A stretch of 64,000 nucleotides of DNA from Dryas octopetala. Its lineage: Eukaryota > Streptophyta > Magnoliopsida > Rosales > Rosaceae. The notes beneath the pieces were generated by a model. The model searched no databases. It saw only the letters and a list, made by a program, of their open reading frames with translations, and was not told the DNA's origin. Shown piece by piece: positions 48,145 through 59,106 of the stretch. Each line of letters begins with the position of its first letter. The first letter of the stretch is position 1. The stretch spans positions 17,654,910 to 17,718,909 of the forward strand of contig OY992839.1 in NCBI GenBank assembly GCA_963921425.1, in the 5' to 3' direction. Both the position numbers and the translations under genes were made by a program.

Positions 48145-48162
48145 TCCCCGGCAACGGCGCCA
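48145..48162 (-). other. Primer-binding site of the pol-less Athila element
   Basis: Plus-strand TCCCCGGCAACGGCGCCA, the complement of the Athila primer-binding site for tRNA-Asp. It lies six bases from the 5' LTR at 48169. Confidence 0.9.
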
Positions 48163-48168
48163 AAAACT

Positions 48169-50491
48169 TGTTGATTATGTTTTCTTAGAATAAAATAAAC
48201 AATTATCTCATTCCAAGTATACTCGCAAGTGCACAAATCGCATCAGTAGCAAAGCGTACAAGCACGAGGTCGATCCCACAGAGAATGGTTAATATACAAT
48301 AAATCAATGCAATTAATCACTAGAATAACTAAATGGGGGGGTTTTTAAAGATGGAAACACACGCACACATCACCACACGCACACACCCTTTATTCTATCT
48401 TGCAATGTTAAGTTTTCAGTTTCAAATCAGATAAGCATGCAATAACCATCCAAGGCTAATGATAGTTAATTTGAACACAACATATTAAAGTTTGACTGCT
48501 AAAAAGGTTTGGCTAGTTACTTTCTCGCAATTGTTCTCCTAATGCATAAACTAAGAGCTTCTTGGGCCTTCCTTAGCCAGTTAACCTATATGTTCCCTAG
48601 TTCAAGCTAAGGCAGCTGTTACCCATGCAGGAGTCATTAAGTTTTATGAGAACGTCAAACATGCACAATATATAAGCTTTGACTATTTCCTTATAGAGGT
48701 CGCCCAACCCCACTACCAAGAATAATCTCTTATTCCCTTGTTACTTGTGGTTTAGTGTCTTTGACTATTTCACAGCTAAACCTAACAAATAAACTAGATG
48801 CAATTACCCTAAGGTGGCCAGTCAAAGGATGCAAACAACTAGTGACGGGTTCTAATAGATAGTGGAAATTTAATACATGCAAACATCAAACTAACAAACC
48901 AAGAGACGGATAAACGATTTGTTAGAACATGCAAATCCATTAATCGACCTACGACTAACATGCAAGATAGAATAACTAACCTACATATTTAAATTAAATA
49001 AAACAAAACAGAAACAATAAACAAAGTCCCAATTCATGCTTGCTAAAGGAAATCAGAAACGCAAAACTAAAAGCATAAACTAAACAACTAAATTAAATTA
49101 CATAAACTAAAAGAAATCAGAACCATGCACTAAATAAATTCAGAATCATAAACTAATTAATTTCAGTAGCATAAACCAACAATAAAATAGAAAACTAGAA
49201 GGAAAAAAGAAACAAAATCAGAGGTGCAAACACTAGGGTGGCTGCGGCAAGGAGAGAGGAAGAAGGAGGCACCTAGCAAGCAGGAGGAACTCACGGCAAG
49301 GTGAGCTAGGGCTTGCGGCAGCAGGCTGGTCCTTCTCTCTCTCACTTGTCACGCCACCTTCTCTCTCTAGAACCCTCTGAATTCGGCTCTCTCTCACTTT
49401 CTCTAACTTCTGAAAATAAAAACCTAAAACTGAAAATTAAACTAACAGGAGGCAAGAGTGTCTAGGGTTCTGAAGTACATGATATATTTATAGAGGTGCA
49501 ATCCTTGAGAGGCAAGGAGAAGGTGACTTGCGACAGCAGCTAGGGTTAGGGTGCAATGGGCTTGCGGCAAGGCTTGTCCTCTTGGGCTTAAGTGGCGCAT
49601 GCAAGTCAGCTAGGCCCCCCTCCCTTGCGCATGGGTTGCTGGTCTTGGACCTTGATGTGCTTTGGGCTCACATGTGTTGGGCTGAAGTGGCTTGCACAAG
49701 ATGGGCTAGGGTTTCACTCCATGGACTTCCACCTTGGGCTTGCATCTTGGGCTTGCGCATGGGCTCTTTGGCTGCTAGGGTTTGCATGGCATGCATGCGC
49801 ATGCATGGACTGCCATCTTCCTCCTTGCGCATGGTCTTTGGGCTGCTAGGGTTTGGGCCCATGCATGTGCATGCATGGCCCATCTTGGTTCGGCATCCCT
49901 AGGGCCCATGGGCCCTACACTTTTGACTTCCCATTTTGCCCTTCATTTCCATTTGAATTCAAATTCATTTCTTCTCTCCATTCATTTCCATGGATGTCCA
50001 CCACCTTCTGGAAGCTTCTGGAACCTTGACCAACATTTCCTGGTGCAACTAGGATTCCTTGAAAATGAGAGATTCCTTATCCATTTCGACTTCTCGTAAT
50101 GACCATATTGCCCCTGGGGTCTCTTAGTGTCATTAGGACTCCTTTCCCTAGTTGGGTTAGGTTTCCTAGTTCAACCAGGATTTCCTGTTCGAATCAGGAT
50201 TTCACATTTCTGGCTCCGCAATGATGGTTCTGGACTTGATGTTTCCTAGTGTGACTAGGAATCCTCATTTGACTAGGATTTCTGCACTTTTCCTGGTTTG
50301 ACCAGGATTTCACTCGTTTTCCTGGTTTGACCAGGAAATGTCCCAAAATGGCTCCATTTGCTTCTTTTTCTCATTTCTGCTTCATTTGACCTGAAAACAC
50401 AAAAACAAGACAAGAAACACAAAATATCGAGTTCTAACACTCTAGGTTAAGGAATTAGTATCATAAAGTGATGCAAAATGCACACTCATCA
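48169..50491 (-). repeat. 5' LTR of the pol-less Athila element
   Basis: About 2323 bases. TATA-like box (minus) at 49483-49492; dyad cluster at 50035-50335, with one more CCTGGTTTGACCAGG unit than the 3' LTR copy. The CT-rich leader zone is near 49330-49410. Confidence 0.9.
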
Positions 50492-51209
50492 ACTGTGAGT
50501 GAAATTAGATCGTCTATTTCGTTGCTTTGTGTGCTTGTGTGCATTTGTTTGCTAGGATTTGGTTTGGCAAGGACTTGGTAAAGTCTAGGCTTGAATCTTG
50601 AGGATGGACAATGATGAATGGATTATGCATTGAGGTTATGAGTTAGGATGTGAATGATTCGAAATTGAGGTTAATAGTTGACGTTTAGGCAATTGATTTG
50701 CCAGAATGATGATTATTATTTATTGATGAGATTTGATTTGAATACGAGGATTTATGATTTATCTTGATGCTTGGATGATTGGTGATGAAATTATTGTGTG
50801 ATTGAATATTTATAGATATTATTATGGATTATTATTAAGCATAGAAATTGAGGATTTTATTGAGAATAATTATTTTGTCATTTCACTCATACGAGCTCTA
50901 GTGAGCTTACCGAGTTGTTTGTTTGAATGACCCAGTGTACCATGGATATGGTGCAGTGTGGTTGTTGGTGTTATGCAGGTTAAGCAGGCTGAGGAGGCAG
51001 TGAGGAGAAGTCGAGGCAGCGGGACCCATTTTAATTTGATTTGACCGATTTTATACGGTGAATTTTACATAAATCTTTTGGTCTCACACTCTGATTTATC
51101 AAATGTATTTATTTATTATGTTAGGTGCATGACTCATTCTTTGAAAAAAGGTTAAAAGGGCAAAGTTTCAGTGTATTTATGGGCCCGAGGTTCGGGGCGT
51201 TACACTACT

Positions 51210-51419
51210 ATTTTTTTAAAATATTAATTTCTATCGAACATTTTCTTCTTGAAAGTATTATAATATGTTAATTTAACTTAGAGTTAATATATATTTTTAA
51301 TTAAATTAAATACATAGGCATCAAAGACTTCTTTAAAACACCATATAGATGAATATGGTTTTCATGAAATACAATTGTACCAAATAATTTCATCTAAACA
51401 TTCATCCAAATATGGTTTT
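51210..51419. other. AT-rich flank before the virus copy
   Basis: About 210 AT-rich bases following the solo LTR target duplication, with ATATGGTTTTC repeated twice. No gene or known element recognised. Confidence 0.4.
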
Positions 51420-52718
51420 CTGTATTGTTAGAAGAGGCTCTATAAGCAGTAGCTAACATCATCATGTGTTTAAAAGTATCAAGAATTTGGTACTCAGTCT
51501 TACCATCAATGTTCCATTCAACAATGGAATTCCATCATACCTTGCAGAGTCATTGTACTAATTTTCTTCATACTACATGTCTACAGGTGTGGGCCTATGG
51601 TAATAATTTCTTGTGGGGGCAAACTGGGGTTTTCCTTGAAAACCATAATTGGACCTTGAATTAAAGGTGAGCCCATTAAGATCTAAGGCTGGGACAGGAT
51701 CTTTATCCTGTTCATTGTCAGAATCCTGGAAAGCTTCTTGTATTTCATCTAACTCCGAATCAGATCCGGATTTAGATAAAACATTTATCATTTGTTTCTC
51801 TTTTGGTTTCATTTGTAGGTTATTTAACCTATTTGTGATTTCTTCAACTAATTCTGATTGATTTCCTTTTGAAAGCCTAAATTCTCCTAAGTCTGGTGGT
51901 GGCTTAAAGATTGATTTATCAGTTTCAGAAATCACCTTAGACTTTAAGTCTTCCTTTTTAGGAGTTAGCTCACTTAAACTATCTTCAATTCTACTGGTCT
52001 GTTCTCCTAAAGTCTGCAAATATAGATTAGTATAATTGTTCTGTTGCACTAAGGCATCAAAATGCTTATAACTTACCCTTGCCTCATTATCTACTCCAGA
52101 AAGAGATGAGGCTTTGACTGGTGTAGCTATGCTACCATAAACAATTATAGGAGTATTCGGAGGATGTACTGACCTTACTTTGTCTCCTTCTTTGGTGGTC
52201 CATTCTTTAATGGAGCTTGTAATGGTGTTAATTGAAGCTTTTAGCTCTTCACTACCATGATTTTGGACCTTTTGATAGAACCAAGCCCAAAAGGGAATTT
52301 CCCTTTTAGTATTTTCCATGTAGGAAATCCATTCTGCATGGAAAGAGATCCTTTGCATATTGTCAAAGTTCTCGTGAAACCATGCTCTTTTAAGCCTATG
52401 CTTTGGGCTCATAAACTCTGCTTTTATAGCTTTGATATTATATTGGAAATGGGATGGGCCTTCATCTTCTAAAACATTAATTTGTGGCCCAGTATAAATT
52501 GGTCTCTGCACATCAGAAAAGGTTGGCCCAACTGGGTCATCCTCTGCATTAGATTTCTCAAAATCAGTATAAATAGGCTTATTGATTAATCCTTCTCTCT
52601 CTGTTCCAACCATCAAGGGTTCATCCATGGTTCTGGATGAGGCAGATCTTGGCAAGGTTACTGGCGAGGTAGAAATTAGATTCTCCAATCTAAGATCTAC
52701 ACGTCTTGGAACATCCAC
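51420..52718 (-). mobile_element. Endogenous caulimovirid fragment, minus strand (left arm of an inverted repeat)
   Basis: An open stretch of 381 codons (52718-51573) encodes the part of a plant pararetrovirus polyprotein between movement and coat regions: MDVPRRVDLRLENLIS, FMSPKHRLKRAWFHENFD, SKSGSDSELDEIQEAFQDSD and acidic, serine-rich residues. The same protein is encoded on the plus strand at 52759-53641 and 59107-59319. Together they form an inverted repeat of about 1.25 kb per arm. The virus type is probably Florendovirus or a Petuvirus relative (inference from the RT downstream). Confidence 0.8.
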
Positions 52719-55330
52719 AAACTCCAGGATTTCTTATTCAGGAAACCCACCAAGCCGACCAGTAACCTTGCCAAGATCTGCCTCATCCAGAACCATGGAT
52801 GAACCCTTGATGGTTGGAACAGAGAGAGAAGGATTAATCCGTAAGCCTATTTATACTGATTTTGAGAAATCTAATGCAGAGGATGACCCAGTTGGGCCAA
52901 CCTTTTCTGATGTGTAGGGACCAATTTATACTGGGCCACAAATTAATGTTTTAGAAGATGAAGGCCCATCCCATTTCCAATATGATATCAAAGCTCTAAA
53001 AGCAGAGTTTATGAGCCCAAAGCATAGGCTTAAAAGAGCATGGTTTCACGAGAACTTTGACAATATGCAAAGGATCTCTTTCCATGCAGAATGGATTTCC
53101 TACATGGAAAATACTAAAAGGGAAATTCCCTTTTGGGCTAGGTTCTATCAAAAGGTCCAAAATCATGGTAGTGAAGAGCTAAAAGCTTCAATTAACACCA
53201 TTACAAGCTCCATTAAAGAATGGACCACCAAAGAAGGAGACAAAGTAAGGTCAGTACATCCTCCGAATACTCCGGCCTATAATTGTTTCTGGTAGCATAG
53301 CTACACCAGTCAAAGCCTCATCTCTTTCTGGAGTAGATAATGAGGCAAGGGTAAGTTATAAGCATTTTGATGCCTTAGTGCAACAGAACAATTATACTAA
53401 TCTATTTTTGCAGACTTTAGGAGAACAGACCAGTAGAATTGAAGATAGTTTAAGTGAGCTAACTCCTAAAAAGGAAGACTTAAAGTCTAAGGTGATTTCT
53501 GAAACTGATAAATCAATCTTTAAGCCACCACCAAACTTAGGAGAATTTAGGCTTTCAAAAGGAAATCAGTCAGAATTAGTTGAAGAAATCACAAATAGGT
53601 TAAATAACCTACAAATGAAACCAAAAGAGAAACAAATGATAAATCACTACAAGAAAAACCTTAATACATATCACTATTTTAATATCAGTTTTTATATAAA
53701 CCGATATTATAAATTTTTAGATATGAGTTAATTTTTTAAACGATGTCTTAATTCATTAACATATCACCATTTTTTTTTTTTTCGATATCTTAATTTTACA
53801 TTTTTGATTAACAAATAGATAAAACTGATATGTAAAAATCATAACTGATAACTATATTTCACCTTAAAAAACACGTTTCCCCCAACTTAAAAATTTTGGC
53901 TGAGTTTCCTAACCCAAGTCATGATATCCCTCACTGGCCTCTCGATCAAACACACACATTCCCTCACACTTGCATCGCACGCCTCCCTCAACCCTCAGCC
54001 TCTAGCTCTCTCTCTCTCTCGCCATCGTCGCCAGCTCTCTCACCGTCGCCGCCAGATCTCTCCCCGTCGCCGTCGCCGTCGCCATAGCTCTCTCTCTCTC
54101 TCGCCGCATCCTCTCTCGTCTCATCCATCTCTCTGTCTCATGCAGTCGTCGTTGCCGACGCCATCGCCATCGCCATCGCCATCGCCGTCGTCTCCCTCCC
54201 TCCGTCTCACCACCATCCTCTCTCTATCTCATCGTGGCCTCCATCTCTCTGTCTCACCACCATCCTCTCTATTTATAACCCATCGTCCGTCCCGACTCTC
54301 ACCTAGTCACCCATCGCCAATCTAAGGTAATTTTTAATTTAGGTTTCTGTTTAGGGATTTCGGTAATTTTTAATTTGGGTTTCTGTTTAGGGATTTAAGT
54401 AATTTTTAATTTGGGATTAAGGATGTAGGGTTTCGATTTCTATGTTCTCTGTTAGGGTTTCCAAGTTACATTTTGATTTAGTGATTTTGATGCTAAATTT
54501 CTCCAATTTTGTCTCAGATTTTGTACAAATGAACAAGCAGATATTTACTTTCTTGGGTGAGTACTTCCTCCATTTGTTGGTCCTATATCATTCTAAGTTT
54601 CTTCCTTAACATAATCCACTTGGGCATATGCGTTCAGTGGCTTTGTATAGAAAAAATTGCATATGGGTAGCCACAGATTTCCTAAGGCATTTCAAAGTAT
54701 TCAGAATTATAAAACTTTTAATAATTTTGAATACTTTGAAACTTTTTATTGGCTCTGTTTCTATTGTTTTTATTGAATTTTTGCCTGATAAATAGATAGT
54801 GATTAAATTAGGGGAGATAGTGATTGGATGTTAAATCTGTTGGTTATATTGGTTTTTTTTTCCTCTCTTATGCATAAGTTGTTTATATGCACATGCTAAA
54901 TCATGATTGACTTTATTATCTATAGATTGCTATGTTATCTATTTGGTGCCTTGTTATCATGAGTTGGGGTTTGGTTGGGATATTGCTATGTAATATTTGT
55001 TTGTATGCTATTCTGAAGGAACTTTTGCCCTGGCAGATTATGTTTCAAACTTTATGTTTTATTTTTCTTACGGTTTTCAATGCTTTATGTTTTTTTTTTT
55101 TTTTTTTTTTTTTTGAGAAATTTGTTTGGTGTTGATGATCGTGGTTGATTGCAGATTTGTTTGGACACCAAGAGATTGATGGAGACACACTTGGTTTCTT
55201 TTTAATTTCCCTTCAAATTTTAGAGGCTCACTCACAACATTTGTAGAATTGGTGAAATTTACTGGTTCTGGTTTACATGTAAGTTCTCCTTGTCATGGTG
55301 TTCCTTTTTTCTTTTTTCACTCACTTGCAG

Positions 55331-55835
55331 CTGAGAATACCAAAAAATCATGAGGCTTCTTCAGAAGGAGGGGAATGCTTGCTATTCTACTTCTGTCCGG
55401 TTTGCTAGCACTATTTTCATCATCATGTTTGCCTATTGGTGGCTTATGAAACAGAGAAAGACAAAAGGTATGAGAGTTTCATCGCTAGTGAAAATAAATT
55501 CCATGAAGGAGAGACAATTTATTTGGTCCATTAGTGTTTGTAATTAATTTTTATCATTATATTGTCAATTTTCTCAGGTGAGTGAGAAGAAAATGGTGCA
55601 GACAATACTTTCATTTAATTGATTGCATTTAGTCTATTGTGGCAGATGAGCTAGAGGACACTAGTGGACACCCAGATTTGCAATTTTTCCATCTGAGTGC
55701 AATAATAGCTGCAACAGACAACTTCTCTCTGGCCAACAAACTTGGAGGAGGTGGTTCTGGCTTTGTTTGTAAGGTAAAGTCCCAATTTAGAAATGAAATT
55801 GTGCTAATTGCGAAACTTCAACACAGGAATCTTGC
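55331..55835 (+). pseudogene. Captured receptor-like kinase fragment (transmembrane and start of kinase)
   Basis: Exon at 55331-55467 (AG/GT borders) encodes a hydrophobic membrane span and stop-transfer residues: TSVRFASTIFIIMFAYWWLM then KQRKTK. The next exon from 55646 continues in frame (phase 1) with [20 protein letters not shown] and [20 protein letters not shown], the glycine-rich ATP loop region of plant DUF26 or S-domain (G-type lectin) receptor kinases. After a GT at about 55772 comes [16 protein letters not shown], the alpha-C helix region of the same kinase, so the intervening VAVK part is absent. The catalytic loop and everything after are missing. The real source gene probably has exon borders at these places. 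It cannot make an active kinase. Confidence 0.88.
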
Positions 55836-57117
55836 ATTAGACTCTGTGCCTATCTCTGTCTGTGTGTTTTCTTTTAATTCGTTTTGTTTGGTGAATATGT
55901 TGTACTGTGAGGACTATGTTGTGGTCAATAATTTGGTTTATTTGTTTGTTATTGGGTGCAGAATTATCTTTTTCATTACTCATTTGCTTTTAAATCTTAG
56001 TGTAGGCTTAATATTTAGGATAACTATAAACTTTTGATTCCTAGCCTTTTCAATAGGTTGTGATTCTCCGATTCTAATATGATACAACAACCATTTGGGT
56101 TTTACTGAAATTGTTAGATTGGTTACTAAGGAAAAAGAAAAGAAAAATACCATTTTGCATGCTTAAAATTAATATTAGAACTATCAGAAAATGAAAGTGA
56201 CATTGTATGTATATATATACATAACTATATATCAGCTTGCTAACAATTGTTTCTCATAAGGCTGGAATTGAAATCTTTAAAAAAGATTGAATTTGATGTT
56301 TGAAATTAATGACTTGGTATGTAGGATTTGAAATATCAAAACTACAAGAGTTCAGAGATATATGAACAATAAGTAAATCTTATTTACCTTTTCTATGGAC
56401 CCTATTTTTTACTTATTTCTTTTAGTAAATAAGATACTCAAAAATTGTTGTTATCCATACATTGGTGAGTGAGATTGTTCTAAACTCACGCATTATATGT
56501 TATATTAGATTAGATTGATGTTACAACAGAACCTTTGGACTAATTAATAGCTCTCCAATGAAACTAACCACTTCAACTGTATTGGTATGTCGGATATGAA
56601 GGAAGAGAAAAGTACAAATCATGCATGCACCTCTAGTGAACCTATACCTCATTTGGAAGTAGTAAACCAAATTTTTCATCCATATTGTGCTACACAACCA
56701 TTGGACCACGTGTATGTATATACCTATTTTGGGCGTGTAGAGAGACAAATGTTAGACAATATTACAAATGGAGTCCTATCTATTCTCATCACTATTCTTT
56801 CTTTTCAGGTAAGCTTTACAGAGGAGTATATGTGGAACATTGGTGCATTTATAAGTTCTCTTTTGCTGGAAATTAAAGCCCTTATGGGTTTAAAAAAGTG
56901 TAAGTGGCACAAATTACTCGTGTTTCCTATATTGTTATTTGTGGGATAAACTAGATAAAGGTATCTTGCTCTTTCATATCAATACGTACAGTTATTTCTG
57001 AACCATTCATGAGTATATATATATATGGATTGTATATTAATATGTATCATCTTACATAATATGGATTGTATATTAAATTGTGATATATAACTTAAATTGA
57101 TATTTTGTCTAAACTAG

Positions 57118-58071
57118 TGCTATTAGACAATTTAATGGGGTTACGGGAAGGAAAGGGCCGAAATCACCAACTTGGAAGCATCTCTATGTAAGTGTCTATG
57201 TATTACTTAAGTCTTTAAGTTTCTTATGTCTTACACATTGGACTAATTTAATTAAGTATAACTCTATGTAATTTCCTTTGCTTGTCTGTAGTGTCCTAAA
57301 CAACCGGGTGGTGTTGAATGTGGATATTATGTCATGAGGTACATGAAGGAAATAGTTGAAGACACAACCCTTGCATATGAGTCGCAGGTTAGAATACTTA
57401 CTCCTATTGGGGCAGTTGACTGGTATATTTTGCTATCCTTTGTACAGTTCTAACTTAGGAAACTTGTAAAAGGGAATTACAGAAGGAAGGGATGGCCTAG
57501 CTAGGATACTGGTTTGTTGCTGATTTTTAAGACTTTGTTTTCTGGCTTTGCATCTTTTTAATTTTTTCTGTGTATGTGTGTTTGGGTTGGTGCTGTGTGC
57601 ATTAAAGAGTGTGTTTGGGTTGATGGTCTGCATTTCTCTTCTATTTCCATTATTTTTAACTTGCATTATTGCTGAACTCTAGGCTGATACTGTGACTACT
57701 CATTTATACTTGCATGATCCATTTTTTGAATCATATATATGTGCAGCCATTTGAAAGCCCTTGCTAAATGCAAGAAATGTAGGCCATCTGAAAGCCATCT
57801 AAATCATATATATGTGCAGTCATCTAAATTCAATACTTGATGCAATCTTATTAATGCTTTTGGCCTATATTTTCTTAATGCCCTTTGGGATACTTGCTGA
57901 ATGCACTTTTCAATACTTTGGGATCCTTGCTGCAATCTTATTAATTAATGCACTTTTCTTTCTTGTTTTCAGTGGAGTCACCTGAAGAACAAGAGGAGCA
58001 GTTACACACATGAACAAATAGATGAAGTCCGGGTTGAATGGGGAGATTATGTTTCCATGAATTTTATTTAG
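57118..58071 (+). pseudogene. Ulp1-type (C48) protease C-terminal exons in CACTA 3
   Basis: Exons at about 57118-57187 (AIRQFNGVTGRKGPKSPTWK), 57292-57387 (CPKQPGGVECGYYVMRYMKE, then IVEDTTLAYESQ) and 57973-58071 (WSHLKNKRSSYTHEQIDEVR, ending with TAG), all with AG/GT borders in the same phases as in CACTA 1. The active-site Cys-Gly is kept. The exon with the catalytic His, present in CACTA 1, is not recognised. No stop interrupts these exons, and most differences from CACTA 1 are conservative at the protein level. Confidence 0.8.
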
Positions 58072-59106
58072 ACTAACATGCATGTTTTTGGTACCTTTTT
58101 GAGCATTCTGTTGTAGATATTAAGATATATACTAGCTAGTTCACATTCAAATCTTTTGTATAGGCAGAATTTATGCCTAGCTGAATTGCACTGTCATGCC
58201 TTCATTATTTTTGTACATGTTGGCATGTGTTTAATTAGGATCTAGCTAGCTAGAGATGGATTTTGTGAAGGTTATGGAGATAGGCAAGTGATTTTGAGGT
58301 ATACATGATGAGGGCTATCCATATTTTTATATGGATTTGTAATCTTATTTTGTTAACTTCATTACTGAGTTTGGATGTTGGATTTATTTATATGAATGGA
58401 AGAATTTAAGTTGGATTACTTTAGAAGCTTAGTAATTGTTGCGTGGATGCATATTTACCAATTAATTTTTATCAATATCAGAAGCCTATTGCATATCAGA
58501 TTATGTAAAAATGCAACGATAAGGAATGATGTTTCAACATCATTTAAAAAACAAAAAACTGATATCTAAAGGATATTTTTATATCAGATTTCAAGTACCA
58601 AACCGATATGTTATACACATTTTATATCCGATTTTAAGTACAAAATCGATATGTTATACACTTTTTATATCCAATTTTAATTACAAAACTGATATGTTAT
58701 ACACCTTTTATATCAGATTTTAAGTACCAAATCGATATGTGATACACCATGTATATCCAATTTTAATTACAAAACCGATATGCTATACTCATTTTATATC
58801 TGATTTTAAGTACCAAGACGATATTGAATACATTTTTTATATCGGTTTCAAAATTACTAATGATATCATAAGTATCTTACATATCGGAATGCAGTTTTTA
58901 AGATATCAGAAATGATTAATATCTGATAACGATGGTGGTATATCATATCAGATTATCAAACAAATACGATATCTAATATAGTATAGACATCAGTGTATAA
59001 CCGATATGTAATATGAGAGAATAGATATCAGCACTCAATATATCGGTTGGAAACCTAAATAGATATCGGTTTATCACTGATATATATTAAGGTTTTTCTT
59101 GTAGTG

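Larger units (their letters stand above)
41745..50491 (-). mobile_element. Athila-type element, minus strand, complete ends but no pol
   Basis: Flanked by ACTGT (41740-41744 and 50492-50496), a 5-base target duplication inside the solo LTR. 5' LTR on the right (48169-50491), tRNA-Asp primer-binding site (48145-48162), gag and protease remains (47996-46028), a 2-kb 3' noncoding region (46027-44041), polypurine tract (44021-44040), 3' LTR (41745-44020). No RT, RNase H or integrase is recognised, so it looks like a non-autonomous, gag-only Athila derivative. LTRs differ by roughly one to two percent by eye, so it is fairly young. About two breaks in the gag part. Confidence 0.9.
40386..51204 (+). 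mobile_element. Second solo LTR (about 2.07 kb without its insert), split by an Athila-type element
   Basis: Starts TGTGAGACCCCGTATT, ends GGGGCGTTACA, with CTACT on both sides (40381-40385 and 51205-51209). Removing the nested Athila element and one ACTGT copy leaves about 2067 bases: 40386-41744 plus 50497-51204. It is homologous to the solo LTR at 11594-14755, including the GC-rich leader zone (40860-41230) and CTCATTCCCGAT block. No internal gag or pol of its own is present. The family may be Tekay/Del or an LTR-only derivative; unproven. Confidence 0.8.
53645..59106 (+). mobile_element. CACTA transposon 3, 5.46 kb, carrying receptor-kinase and Ulp1 exons
   Basis: Starts CACTACAAGAAAAACCTTAA and ends with its inverse TTTTTCTTGTAGTG. 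AAT lies on both sides (53642-53644 and 59107-59109). Subterminal ATATCAG/CGATAT motifs are dense at both ends (53670-53860 and 58480-59090). Inside are a CT-rich, CCATCGCC-repeat leader (53930-54320), receptor-like kinase exons (55331 to about 55835) and Ulp1-type exons (57118-58071). No transposase domain is recognised. It interrupts the right arm of the virus inverted repeat. Confidence 0.92.

Noticed and set aside
53896-54325. Ser/Pro-rich open frames at the left of CACTA 3
   Set aside because: CT-rich and CCATCGCC-repeat leader; open in two frames with low complexity.
55639-56037. A host receptor-like kinase gene
   Set aside because: Only the transmembrane and the start of the kinase are present, inside a CACTA element; later residues are intron-like sequence.
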